From contig KZ627161.1 of assembly GCA_002917775.1 (NCBI GenBank), forward strand, positions 886,417 to 950,416: a DNA stretch of 64,000 nucleotides, in the 5' to 3' direction. Below are positions 32,215 to 43,639 of the stretch, one piece after another; position 1 is the first letter of the stretch; each line of letters begins with the position of its first letter. The position numbers and the translations under genes were made by a program. The DNA comes from Glaciozyma antarctica PI12. Its lineage: Eukaryota; Basidiomycota; Microbotryomycetes; Kriegeriales; Camptobasidiaceae. The notes under the pieces are model-generated. The model was not told where the DNA came from. It saw nothing but the letters and a program-made list of their open reading frames with translations, and searched no databases.

Positions 32215-35200
32215 CTACCCAGCATCACTACTTTCCTCCTTCGCTCCCGCCAACTTCGCCAAGTTCGCACTCCCAAACGAGATCTTGATCCCCGTCGCCA
32301 TCGACAACGCAGCCTTGAGCGGCTTGAGTGGCGCCTTCTTGGTCTTGGAACTGAGCAAGCTCAGCTCGTCGTCGTCGTCGTCGACCTTCCTCCGCGGTAG
32401 CTCCCCCATCGAGAACGGCGGTTCGCTCTCCTCCTCCTCCTTCTCCGGCGGCTTCACCTCCTCCTCCACCCCGTTCGTCCCCTCCTTCGCCGGACTCGTC
32501 GAAGACCCTCCACCGCTCGCCAGTACCTCGCTCGACTCCCTCTCCAGCGTTCCCTCCTTGACGAACCCTCCCGGCTCCTCCTCATCCGAGTCCTCCTCCC
32601 CGTAATCCACCAACCCCTTCCCTTTCCCCTTGTCGGTCGCAACAGGCCACGTCTTGGACCTCGTCATCCCACCCTCGACCGACGTCGAATCGAGTCGAGG
32701 TCGTTTCCGACCGGCGTCCGAGTCGTCGTTCTCGCGCTTTCGGGAGCTGGGGCGAGACGAGGAGGAGGAGTCGTCTTCGTCGTCGTCCGAGGCGTTAAAG
32801 TAGCTCTCCTCTTCCACGTCCATGCGCGCAGACCAGCTGCCTTGGGCTCGAGTCATCGACCTGCGAAACGGCGTCAGCATTGGAGACTGGAGAGGGACGA
32901 GCGCCAGGACGTACATGGACGTAGCGGCGGGAGAAGACTTGGCCTTGGGCGGAGGCTCGTTGTTCTGCTCGTACTTGAGGAAGAGGCTCTCGAACGTCTT
33001 GAGCTCCTTGGCGAGTTGACGTACGCGGTCGCCATGGCGCTCGACGACGTGGTTGATGATGGCTTTCGCGTTGGCCTGCTGCTCAGGGTCAGTCAAATCC
33101 AGCGACTCAGATGAGGAGGCTCTCACATTGCGAATGTACTCGAAGAACTCGAGGCACGCCGAGCTGAGGAGGTTGTCCCTCGCTCGCTCGGCGTACGCGA
33201 TATCGAGGATAGGAGTAATGAGCTCGTTCTTGATGAGGAATCGGTTGTAAAAGTCGTCGTTCTTGCCGACGCACGCGCGGAAGAAGCGTAGCGCTGCAAG
33301 GCGGATGTGCTTGTGTCGTGCGCGGAGGAGCTTCGCGACGTTCGTCGAGATGGAGGTGGAGAGGACGAAGTACTTGGATCGGAAGGAGTGGTGCGAGACG
33401 AAGAAGCATAGGAGGTCGCAGAGGTGGCCGCAGAGGGCGACTTGGGAGGGAGGAAGGTCGAGAGGAGGGTCTGCGCGAAGTTTCAGAAGCGAATCACGAA
33501 GGGGGTGGCGGGGGTGCTTACCGGTTGGTGTTCGGGCGGGAAGGCCGAGGATGGGAGCAAGGAGGGAGATGATGCAGTGGTCGTAGAAGTACTGGAGGAA
33601 CTTCTCCGCCTCGGGATCTTCCTGCCTCAATCGCGGAGGAGCCTGCGTCCAGTCCCAAAGTCAGTTGGCGTTCGGCTTCGCTCAAATCGAAACGTACCTC
33701 GAGCGGTCCTCCATCCCCTCCCGCATCAACAAGAACCCTCAGCGCTTCCGACATCTGCGCCTTAAGCCCCAAATCCTCCTCGTCGTGGAACAGCTCGAGA
33801 AGGAAGACGACGAGAGGCCTCTTGCCCGCCGCCTGCTGTTTCAAGCTATATCCCCTCACGTTCGTCGGATCGTGGTCGACGAGCGTCATAAGGATCTCGA
33901 TCGTCGCTGCGCGCATGAGCGGATCCTCGCGCGTGACCGCCCGCGAGAGGGCGACCTCGATCACGCGCAGGAGGCCGCGGTCGGCGAGGTTGCGGAAAAA
34001 GGCGCTGCGTGCGGGGAGCTGGAGGTTCTTGGCCATGAGGGAGAATTGCTGGAGGAAAAGTATCGCGTCGTGCTTCCTGTCGGTCGAGGAGGAGGAGGTG
34101 GTGGTGGTGGGGGGAGGCGAGCTGGCGGGGAGAGTGGCGGTGGGAGAGGTAGTGGGGGCGACGAGGGTGGAGGCGGCGGAGGAAGAGGCCGAGTCGACGT
34201 CCATGGAGGAAGAAGAGTCTTCCTTCTTTGCGAGTTGCTCTGCGAGGTGTGGCGGTAGCTGGGGGCCGATGACAGGCTTCTCGCTCTCGGGGAGCTGAGG
34301 GCCGATCAAGCCTTCCTCGACTTTAGGCTCGCTCGGGTCTCCTGGATCTGGCTCGTCGAATACGGCAAAGAGCTCCTTAAGGAAGACGGGATCCGACGCG
34401 ACTTCGTTGACGATGTCGACCTCGTTGAAGTAGATGGCGCTGTTGAGCATGCTGAAGGTCGAGTCCTCGAGGATGCGGGCGAGGACGACGTCTTTGAGGT
34501 AGTGCAGTCGGTGCGTCTGATGGATTTTGGCGAGGAGTGTGGTGGAGCGGATGGGGACGACTTGGGTGAAGTGAGAGGGGTCGGCGAGATGGTCGCGATA
34601 GGCGGCCTTCATGGTCGGGAAGTCAGGATCATCTGCGTAGGGGTGCCAGAGTCAGAGAAGCGCAGTGAGCTTGCGAGGCGAAAACACTGACATTCGAGGA
34701 TGCTTGCGACGCCCAGGATGATCTCGTCGCGTAGGATGAGATCAAAGATGACATTGTCGTTGAGCAGCACTGCACGCACGCAACACGCATCAGCTTCAGT
34801 CCCCCTAGTTTCCTGAGTGAACTGTCGAACGCACGAATCGTCTGCATGACCTTGCAGAGTGCGTGCAGGTCCGCCAAGCTCTCGAGATCCTCCGCCTCCT
34901 CGTGGATCTTGATGAGCTTCTGGACGTAGCCACCTTTGATGATCGCTGATGCCGTTCGCTCCCTCCCGACTGCTGTTCGCCCGAGCGTCTCGATAGCCTT
35001 TTGCACCTGTTCGATGTTGCCGAGCGTCGGCTCTGGGAGTTTGGCGGAAGCGAGGGAGTAGACGGGAAAGTGCTGAGGCGAGGAGAGACCGGGCGAGTTG
35101 GAAGGGGAGGTGAGAGGTTGTTCAGCTATGGGAAGGGCGTTCGTTAGCTTCGTACGCGCACAGAGACGATCAACGCACCACTGAACTTGCGGGCGGCCTT

Positions 35201-35902
35201 GATGAACTCCCATATCTCGCCGCACCCGGCAGTCGTCGCGAAGCTCAGCGCCATCTCCAAGTCGAGCTCCTTTTCCGTCCAAACGATCAGCGTGTCCTGC
35301 TGCCGCTGGTACCCGCCAATGTCCAGCACCTTGCCCTCGCGCGCCTCTCCATCCAGCTCATCCTCGTCCTCGTCGTCCGAGAGGTACCCAGGCGGATAAG
35401 GCTGAATCCTCGTCCTCAGAAGAAGCTCCTGCTTCTTCTCGCGTCACTATGATCCACGCGTCACGATGATCCACGCTCCGTCCTCGTGCGGTACGGTCGA
35501 ATACACGCTCGCCGCAATGGTCGTGACGGCCCCCTCGATGAAGTGCCCGACACAGTTACCCGTCCCGAGATCGAGCCACTGGTCGTCTTTGAGGCGGTAG
35601 AGCTTGACGCGTCGCGGAGAGGGCTGAGAGGAGGAGGAGGGGGACGAGCCTGAGGCGGGTGAGGACGAGGACGCTCGGGCGGTGGGTGTCGTGGCGGCGG
35701 CAGGGTTGGCTTGCGCGTCGGGGCTACGCTGGGGAGTCGTGGAGGCGGTGGAGGCTTTGGGCGAGGTGGCGGTGTCGGTGGGAGCAAGGGTTGTTGTTGG
35801 TGAGGAGTTGGGAGAGGAAGAGATCTTGATCAGAGAGGAGGAAGGAGGAGTGGCGGGAGTTGCTGCTGCTGCTGTTGCTACTTGAGATGGAGCCTCACTC
35901 AT
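32215..35902 (-). CDS. protein phosphatase 4 regulatory subunit 3 (Psy2/SMEK)
   Basis: A low-complexity Ser/Thr/Pro N-terminus precedes an EVH1-like domain (RVKLYRLKDDQWLDLGTGNC then VGHFIEG, EMALSFATTAGCGEIWEFI). The SMK-1 domain follows (YVQKLIKIHEEAEDLESLAD, LLNDNVIFDLILRDEIILGV, TQVVPIRSTTLLAKIHQTHR, FSMLNSAIYFNEVDIVNEV). Then come armadillo-like segments (KHDAILFLQQFSLMAKNLQL, HIRLAALRFFRACVGKNDDF) and an acidic, Lys/Ser-rich C-terminus with a conserved final block (TGIKISFGSANLAKLAG). PP4R3 targets the PP4 catalytic subunit to substrates in DNA-damage recovery and metabolism. Start at 35902; about eight introns. It diverges from the PP1 inhibitor-2 gene across 347 bp. Confidence 0.92.
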
Positions 35903-36249
35903 GCTGAGCGAAGGAGGGAGGAAACGGTTGTTGTTGACTCGGGGAGGAGAGGCGGGTTGGAGGTATGCAGTCGTGTGCGTCGCGAGGTTTCCTCTTCCAG
36001 GCTGGACGAGTGAGACCTGTTACTGGAGGAGTCTGCTAGCTTGAACCCCCTCTGGAATGAGCTGAGCGAGAGGGGGAGGAGAGAGGGTGAGGCTGCAGGG
36101 ATGAGAACAACCCTGTGCAGCGAGCTGTCGAACTCAGACGCCTCCGTGCTGGAGCACCCTCTCTCACCTCCACCAACTCGACTTTGAACAACAACTCTTG
36201 TTCAGCACTCTCCGCCTATTCAGAAAACCCCCGACCCTCCGCGCCGACC
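35903..36249. promoter_or_regulatory. divergent promoter, PP4R3 / PP1 inhibitor-2
   Basis: This 347-bp gap separates the divergent starts of two phosphatase regulators and must carry both promoters. It is G-rich near the PP4R3 side and C/T-rich before the inhibitor-2 start. No specific site was identified. Confidence 0.5.
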
Positions 36250-37197
36250 ATGCAAGTTGACCAAGTTGACCAAGTCGACGACCCAGCTCCCGCCAACGCA
36301 CCCACTCCCGGATCTCCAAACCCTCACCACTCTCCCCCAGGCCGCTCTGGCTCGTTCAGTGGCACCAAACCCCGCGGTATTCTGAAGAACTCCGCCACGC
36401 AATCTGGAGTCAGCCGCGCTCTCCTCTGGAACGAGGAGAACCTCGCCCTGAACGAGGTTCAGAAGGTCCGTCTCGCCTCGTCTCTCCCGTCTCTCTTTCC
36501 TCCCGGAGCTGATGAGATTTCGCATAGGACTCTACGATGAAGATTACTGAGCCCAAGACGCCTTACGTGCGGTACAACGCAGAGACCGATGAAGTCATGG
36601 ACCTCGACAGTGAGCTCCCTTCCCCTCCCTTCTTCCTCTCCTCCGCTCACCCCTTTGCTACCACAGAGATCCCCGGGTTCGAGCTCGGCAAGGCGGAGGA
36701 GATGGCGACGGATACCGATTACCCTATGACCGGAGAGACGCCCCCTTCCCCTGCTAGGAGCAGCGGGTTCTCGAGTGGGGGAGGGTCGAGGAGGGGTAGT
36801 GAGGCGAGCGAGAAGATGGTCAAGGTCGCGGCGCCGGGTCCGAGTTCGGGAGAGGAGGACGATGATGATGAGCTGCTGGACGAGGAGAGTGAGTCGCTTG
36901 TTCCTCCGAGCTCGCGGTCAGGACGGGGAGACAGGAGCTGATGAGGTCTGCTGCTAGCTCGAGCACATCGCAAGAAGTTTGCGCAGATGAGGGGAGGACA
37001 CTACAAGTACGTCTGTAGTCTCATTCGTGCCTGCTGGAGGGAGGGCGGTAGCTTATGGTCACTCTCGCAGGAACGAAGCCGAGGCGATGAAGCGCGCACA
37101 AGCGTTGCTCGCCGAGGAAGAGGAGTCGTCGGGAGGAGATGCCGCTGTGCCTCCCGTGCCACCGTTTCCTGCTCAGCCGACCGCTAATGGTTCGTGA
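36250..37197 (+). CDS. protein phosphatase 1 inhibitor-2 homologue (Glc8-like)
   Basis: The three PP1-binding signatures of inhibitor-2 are present in order. PRGILKN corresponds to the KGILK motif, followed by [15 protein letters not shown]. After an intron comes [13 protein letters not shown], containing the phosphorylatable Thr of the PxTPYxxY motif. Near the C-terminus, [20 protein letters not shown] corresponds to the FxxxRxxHYxxE helix that occupies the PP1 active site. The N-terminus has a short QVDQVDQVD repeat; an acidic [12 protein letters not shown] stretch precedes the helix. Glc8 modulates and helps mature PP1 and is controlled by TP-site phosphorylation. Start at 36250; four introns; the protein ends PTANGS. 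Confidence 0.9.
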
Positions 37198-37717
37198 GGA
37201 GGGCGACGACGCGAGGGAGGGGGTGGACCGAAGCGGGTGGGATGCTGAAGGACTCTCGGAGGGTTGCGGGCGTTGGGTGCTGGAAGGTGTATCTAGTCAG
37301 GAATGCAGTTTGTACACCGACGTCGGCGGAGGGGGAGAGCTGGTGGCGTCTCGTTCACCGCTCGCTGCTCGTGCTCTCTGCTCATCCTGCTTGTTCCTTC
37401 TCGCGCGTGCTTTCATCTGCTCTCATCTTGTCCTGAGCACCTGTTTGTACACCGAGAAGTAGATGTGAGGCTTCGAGACTTTCGTACCTGCATTTTCGGA
37501 GGAGAGAGCACCTCACGAGATCGGAAGTCCAAAGGCGCTGTCGACGCGGCGAGTGCAAAGCGCAAAAGAGCAAGCCCCCGCAAAGAGAGCCGCGAGCAGG
37601 TGTTTGTGTGTCAACCGCGTTGGGAAGAGGGCCGGACGACGAGCAGCGAGCAAGCGACGCAAGTTCACGACGGGGCAAGGATACGATGTCGAAGAAGTGT
37701 CCTGCAGGCTCCTCCAC
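37198..37717. other. convergent intergenic spacer
   Basis: This 520-bp gap lies between converging stop codons of the inhibitor-2 and Air-like genes. The 11-nt sequence TTTGTACACCG occurs twice, near 37310 and 37444. The open frames here carry no recognisable protein; the region presumably holds two 3' UTRs. Confidence 0.45.
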
Positions 37718-39570
37718 TCACACGTACCCACCCTTGTACCTCGGCGAGGGCTTCCCCGCTTGTCCTCCCAACCTCGAGGCCAAACTCCCTCCACCTCCGC
37801 CTCCGCCTCCCCTTCTCCCTCCTCCCGACCTATCCTCCCTCCCCGAATCCCTCCCCGAGTCCCTGCCCGAATCCCTGCCCGAATCCCGCCCATCGCGCGG
37901 CGAGGCGTACCTCGATAGTCGATAGTCGTCCCTATCCCGATCCTCGTACCGTCTCCCACTCTCTCCCCCTCCTCCACCGCCGTTCCTCGGCGCCGGACTC
38001 CCCCTGAACTGCTCCTGCGAGTCCCTCGAAAAGTGGATATGCGTCCTCGATCCTCCTCGTCCTCCTCCGGGGGGTCCATCATAGTCATGACTCTCCCTTT
38101 CCCTCCGTGTCTTCTGTGCAAACTTGCCCCCACGGTACTCGGCTCCAGCAGGTCGAGCTCCTCCCCGCCGATTCTTTGAAGAGCTCCCCTTTCCCCTCGA
38201 AGCGAACCAATCGTCATCCGCTTCCTCCTCCTCCTCCTCCTCCCTCCTATCCGCGCCCCTCCTCCTCGCAGACGCCGCAGCTCCTCCAGCCCCCTGCGCC
38301 CCCTGCGCGAACCTCCTCGACGAGATCGTCGAACCCGAACCAGCGGCACTTCCGAGAGCAGCGCGGTTGAATGCGCTGGGGTCGGCAAATCGCATAGGGT
38401 GCATGCGGGGGAGGAGGCAGTCGTCGATAAAGTGGTCGGCGGTTGAGCCGTCGTTGGCGCAGGCGTAGACGATCTTCTTCGTCGAGGGCTTGGCGTGAGT
38501 CGTGTCGTAGACGCGCCATAGTGAGGGGCAGTTCTGCGGTAAAAAAATTAGCGGGAGGTCGAAGGGAGGAAGAAAGGAGCGTACCGAGGCGAGGTGGTGG
38601 TTGCTGGAACAGAGCGCGCAACGTTGGTTGTAGGGACCCCGCATCGAGGAGTTCGCGCAGTCCTACAACCAAACCGAGTGAGAAGACGTCACTGGAGGGA
38701 GAGGAGCAGAGCGTACCCGAACAAAGTGACCTCGAGAACCGCAGCCAGAACACACGAGCGAGACGGGGCAATTGCGAGCTTCGTGGTCGCCGTCGACGAG
38801 TCCGCAGGTGAAGCACCTGCAGGAGGAGTTCATGAGCTAACTGAGCACACGGGAGAGCAGAACGGAGCTCACTGTGAGTGCGTGCATTCTCGTGAGCTAT
38901 GACCAGTTTCTGGCGAAGGGAGCCAAGTCAGTCGTGCCCTGCAGCTCGAACGAGGACAACGCACCTCCACAGAGTCCACAGCTACGCGTGAGGTCGTCTT
39001 CCTTGTAGTAACGACCCGTCACCTGTACCCGTGCATCAGCTCCAATGCCTCCCTCGAAGTGTGCATGCATCCACTCACCCTCGTCGCGCTGTCATCCGTG
39101 ATCTTGCCCCTGATAGCCGCTTGCAACGCATCAGGATCGTCATAGATCTGTTGCTCCTCCTCTTCCTCCTCGTCCTCGTCCTCCTCCGCGCTCTCCTCCA
39201 TCGCGACCTCCTCCTTGAAAACTCGCATCTCCTCCTCCTCGACCTCGCGTAATCGCTCCTTCTCGTCCGCCTCCAACTGAGCTTCTGATACTGTTTCCAC
39301 CTTGACAGGCTCCTCTAAAGGCGCCTCGACGTACGCGTCCTCCGTCCTCACGACCGCAGGAGCCGTATCGACCATGAACAGGAAGTCCCCGTCGATCTCC
39401 CCCTCCTCAAGCTCCTCATCCTGAGCCGTTTCTCCTCCTAGTGCAGCAGCTGCTGTTGCTACCTCCGCTTCGAGCTTGGGCTTCTTGGGCTTGCGAGGCT
39501 TCTTCTTGCGTTTCGTCGGAAGTTCGGCGGCGGGTGCGGTTTCGTCGAGGGAGGAACGAGGGCGCTTCAT
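37718..39570 (-). CDS. zinc-knuckle RNA-binding protein, Air1/Air2-like (TRAMP complex)
   Basis: The N-terminus is Lys-rich (KRKKKPRKPKKPK) and then strongly acidic. A run of CCHC knuckles follows: CGLCGG..., CFTCGLVDGDHEARNCP, CSGCGSRGHFVRDC, CALCSSNHHLASNCP, and the conserved SLWRVYDTT block that follows the fourth knuckle in Air2/ZCCHC7 proteins. Air proteins bridge the Trf4 poly(A) polymerase and Mtr4 helicase for nuclear RNA surveillance. The C-terminus is an RGG/RG-rich tail with an RDSG repeat (four 12-nt units, 37845-37892) and ends RYKGGYV. It is probably nuclear. Start MKRPRSSLDE at 39570; five exons or more. The extended RGG tail is longer than in yeast Air2. Confidence 0.87.
37845..37892 (-). 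repeat. 12-nt tandem repeat encoding (GRDS)n
   Basis: Four near-identical 12-nt units (GAATCCCTGCCC type on the plus strand) lie in frame within the Air-like gene and encode GRDSGRDSGRDSGRDSG. The period is a multiple of three, so unit gain or loss keeps the frame. Confidence 0.85.
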
Positions 39571-40276
39571 TGCTGAGGAGCCCGAGGGAGAGGGAGGGGA
39601 GGGATCGTGGGAGGAGGTGGAGGTGATCAGGAGGGGTTCGTCGTCGCCCTCGGAGTCAACTGAGAGGGGCGTCTGGGTTCCTGAGGGAGTGGCGGAAGGA
39701 GTGGTGGGCGCTGGACGGGCGCTAAAGGAGCGGTACGAGCCTGGTCCCTTTGTGCGTGCAGCTTGCTTGGTTCGTGCCAGTTTGGGCGACTCTTACACGC
39801 GTTGGAGAGGGGGGAGAGAAACGCAGCGAGGCGTCGAGGAGTCGAGGTCCTGTTTTTCTTCTCCTTTTCGCCGTCCTGGTGTTCGACTGGGAAAAGGTCC
39901 GATATACTCAATACGCGGCACTGAATCAGAGCAAGCGAGCTGTCTCCTGAGGGGAGTCGACTCTTTTTTTGCAGACAACAACGAGAAAGTGCGTCCTCGT
40001 TCGATTCAGCGCCAAAACGTTCCCGTCTGGTGGCCCTTTGAGAGAGCTTTCCGTGTTACGTACGCGCTCTTTGAACGTGTCCTTCCTCAGCCAGGAACCC
40101 CACGAAAAGCTCCGCAGAAAATCCCTTTTGGAAGAAGACAAAGACGCTGGGTCCTCTTGTCGTCTACTGCAAGCCCCTCCGTCTCTTCTTGCCACTCCTC
40201 CCGTTCCTCAGTCACCACGTGCAGGACCTGCTCCGACCAGCTCAACCTCGTCCGGCCATACGCAGCAGCTCAAGAG
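39571..40276. promoter_or_regulatory. divergent promoter region, Air-like gene / motif protein gene
   Basis: At 706 bp this is one of the longer non-coding gaps. It contains T-rich tracts (near 39851 and a TTTTTTT at 39964) and ends in a pyrimidine-rich leader before the 40277 start. It serves two divergent genes. No known binding site was recognised. Confidence 0.45.
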
Positions 40277-43200
40277 ATGACAGGAATGGCGGCAGCAGTC
40301 TACTCTGGTGAGCCTTCGTGGAGGCCGCACACGTCCCTCCCCCTGGTCTTGGAAGCTCTCCAAACTGACTAACCCTCTGCGTTACAGAGCCAGCGTACCT
40401 CCACCCAGCTCCCACCACCGCCATCCTTTCAGAAGCCCGGCCACTCCATCTCGGGAACGCCGCGCCCCTCAACCACAACGATACCTCCTCGACGATGCTC
40501 CTCCACCTCTTCGTCCATGCGGCCCTCGTTCCTGCTCCCTCCTCCAACCGCCTCTCCGTCTCGGCTTCGTTCCCAGCAGGTCCCTTAGGGTCGGAGGAGG
40601 TTCTCACGACGGAGCGATTCAAGGCTGGAGTAATCAAGGTGGTGGGGCCTCACCTGGGCAAAGAAGCGGTCCTCGAGGCGGAGCTCGCGATACGGGAGCT
40701 CCTTCGTATGGGCGCTCCCAGCTTACGCGGCGACAGCGCTCTCCGCAAGACGTCCTTTGGCGCGTCCTCCTCCTCTTCCTCCTCCGCGGCGGGGAACAGC
40801 GCGGCGACAGCACAAGCGGAGGAGCTCTTTCGTTCCCTCAGAGCTTATGTACAGGCGATCTCAGGACTCGGCGCCGCCTGCCCCTCTACTGGCCCAGCAA
40901 CTCTCACGAACCACCTCCTCTCGCATTCGCCACCTCCACTCCCTCCCTCCCCCGCCTCGACCCACCTTACCTTCCTCACAGCCCTCTACGCCGAACGCTG
41001 CATCACCTACATCGCCGACTACCTCCTTCGTGCAGTCGGACGCGTCGCGGAGCGCGAATCGGGCAAGGAGGCGGCGGGATTGACAGAGGTCGAAGCGGCG
41101 GTGGGCGAGGACGAGAGCTTGTGGAGCTGGGTGCGGGGGATGCGCGTGAGGACGTATATCGAGGCGGAGATTGCGGGGAGCAAAGGTCGGAGCTCGGGGA
41201 GTCAGGGAACGCATGGGAGCGCGAGCAATAGCCCTAGTCTGGGGAGGAAGGGGCCCGCTGCGAACGGGAGGACGAGCCACGATTCGGTGGGATCGGCGAC
41301 GGGACTCGTGTATGGGAAAAAAGATTCGGGGCTGGGCTTGGGGATCCACGAGGAGGTGAGTTTTTGTCGTTTGACGGAGACGATGGAGCTGAAACGTTGT
41401 GACCGCCCTTAGGACGACTCGTTATCGGCGGACTTCGAGCAGCTCATGCAGAGTGGCAAAACGATGAAGGTCTCGCTCACGCCCAATCGCCTCAAGACGG
41501 AGGTACGTCTGCGAAGTTCCTCGTGCCGTCTCGAAAGGAACTCACCCTGGCTCTCTTTCGCCGCAGAAACTCGAACGCTCGCGCCTCAACAGCACTCCCC
41601 CAGCCCCCATCAGCCCTTCCGCCTCGACGACCAACATCTCTGGCTCAGGATCCTATTCTCCCCTCCATCGCCTCTCCGCCAGCGCCCGTCGCCTCAAGGC
41701 GCGCGCCGCCCGCGGAACGGACGCTCTCGAGGAGGACGACGAGGAGGACGATTTTGTAGTCAAGCGTCGCCCGAAGGAAAGCCTCATGGACCTTCTCAAC
41801 TCGAACCCGCCTTGGCCTGAGAACGAGTCTCCCGCGTCGCCAACGCGGAGGAACGAAGGAGCGTCGCTCAAGCAGAACGGGCAGGACGGTCTCCCAACTC
41901 CCTCTTCATCGTCGATGCGGATGCCGAACTCGCAGAACTCTGTTCTCTCGTCGGCGTCGGACGACTTTTTGCCCAAGACTCTTCAGCGGCATATGAAAGC
42001 CAAGGACGAGCGAACCGACGTCGGTCGCGAGCGACAAATCAACCACGACCTAGTCGACTTCTTCTCGTCCGGCCCATGGAGCTCATGGAGCTCTCGCTCG
42101 TCAAGGAGGAGGAGACGTTGCCGAAGAAGAAGGGAGGTCTGCGAAGCTTCATGTCCAAGATCGGTGGGAGCAAGAAGAACGACGGATCGTGGTCGCCGAC
42201 GCGCGAGGATTCGCACCTCACTCGCAGACCTTCCTTGTCGTCGATGCCGTCGGGTTCAATGGGCCGCAAGTCAACGCGGTCGTTTGGAGCGAGCAGTGCT
42301 GCAGACTCGGCGACGGTCGCAGCGGCGACAGCAGCGTACGCCCCTCCGCCGTCGACGGTATCGAACTCGCCTCCCACCAGCCGAATCGCCACTCCCAGAA
42401 TCTCGCAACCCGAAGCCCCTCCCAATCTCTCTCGCAATCTCTCCGCCACGTCGAGCCAGATTTGCCCGTCCCCACCATCTCCCTCTCTCGCCACTCTCCT
42501 TCCGACGCCCCCGACGTCTCCAGCACAAACGGAACCATCACTCCCTCGCCACACGCCCTCTCCGACCCCGCCACTCCCCTCCCCCCTCCCTCTGCGAACC
42601 CCACGATCCCCATCCCCGCCGAACCCATCCTCATCCGCAAAGTCTCCTCGTCGCGCTCGATCGCCAGCACCGACACGGGCGTCCCAGCTTCGTTCAAGAC
42701 CGCCGATATCCCGAGCCGCTCTGGGTCGAGTGAGACGCAGAACGGATTCTCGTCTGAGCAGGTCGTCGCTCCGTCGACGATCACGATTCCCGACGACTTT
42801 ACGCCTCCTCCTTCGAAAGTTTTCGCTGCGGTTGGAGGAGCTGCGGTCGCCGCAATAGCCCTAGTGGGACGAGAGGAGGCACCTTCGCTCGACGCTCGAC
42901 GCGACTCGAACGACGCGACGACGCTCCCAGGGGTGAACAACACCGCCTCTCCGTCGCTCCTCGAGCCCACCATCATCATCACCGACTCGCCCTCCTCCTC
43001 CCTCCCGCACAACTCGACGCTCGAAACCCTCTCTCTCCGCATGGCCACCGCCTCCTCCCCACAAGAGTGCCTAGCGCTCCTCGACTCTTTAATCCGGCAG
43101 CAGAAGGAGGAGCTAAGAGCGGGTCATCGGTACTCGCTCGTCGAAGCGGCGAAGATGGACGCGAATGCGCAGGCGGTCATGGAGCAGGCGAGGTTTGATG

Positions 43201-43478
43201 AGAGGGTGCAGGGGTCGTTGGTCGAGTTTTTGTTGGGGGGGATGGACGAGTTGTTTTGCTCTCCGCTGGTTGAGGTGGCGGAGGAGGAGAAGGTGGTTGA
43301 GGAGGATGTGGTCGAGGAGAAGGTGGTCGAGGAGGAGGAGGAGGAGAAGGTGGTCGAGGAGGAGAAGGTGGTCGAGGAGGAGGGGAAGGACACGTCTGGG
43401 CCGGGAGAGGAGGTGCAGCTAGAAGGCGACGCCGAGGCGAGGATGCCTGGGGAGTTTGCCATGGGTTCAGCGTTGTAG
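40277..43478 (+). CDS. large protein with N-terminal helical domain and KESLMDLLNS motifs
   Basis: Exon 1 (MTGMAAAVYS) splices to a folded-looking N-terminus: TTAILSEARPLHLGNAAPLN, MLLHLFVHAALVPAPSSN, RFKAGVIKVVGPHLGKEAVL and ALYAERCITYIADYLLRAVG. A Ser-rich region follows, then DDEEDDFVVKRRPKESLMDLLNSNPPW (motif 1, 41764-41811), DLVDFFSSGP (motif 2, about 42048) and GLRSFMSKIGG (motif 3). A long disordered stretch leads to a C-terminal helical region (PQECLALLDSLIRQQKEELR, SLVEFLLGGMDELF) and a VVEEEK repeat tail. I do not know the family. The reading frame loses one base at about 42071-42076, just after motif 2. A second frame change near 42358-42398 could be a 41-nt intron. Both are unresolved. 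Confidence 0.7.
43274..43388 (+). repeat. imperfect repeat encoding VVEEEK-type acidic units
   Basis: Purine-rich GAGAAGGTGGT(T/C)GAGGAG units recur five or more times at the 3' end of the motif-protein gene and encode EEEKVVEE-type units. The region is likely to be length-polymorphic. Confidence 0.7.
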
Positions 43479-43639
43479 TTAGCTAGCAGGGTTGTCCTCT
43501 CCAGGTTTCGTCGAGCAGTTCTATTCGCAGTTCTCCCCCGTAATGCCTTCGCCGCACCATTACCAGTAGTTTACTTTATCGATATCCGCCGTTGTGTAAC
43601 GACCACAGGAATGCAGGACTGAGAGTTTGCATTGCGAGA

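Noticed and set aside
37303-38007. Plus-strand 234-aa open frame
   Set aside because: Overlaps the RGG tail of the Air-like gene in antisense and is Ser/Pro/Arg-rich without domain pattern.
42358-42398. Second frameshift in the 40-kb motif protein
   Set aside because: A 41-nt GTATCG...CCCAG segment has the right length and phase for a mini-intron; kept as ambiguous rather than claimed as a lesion.
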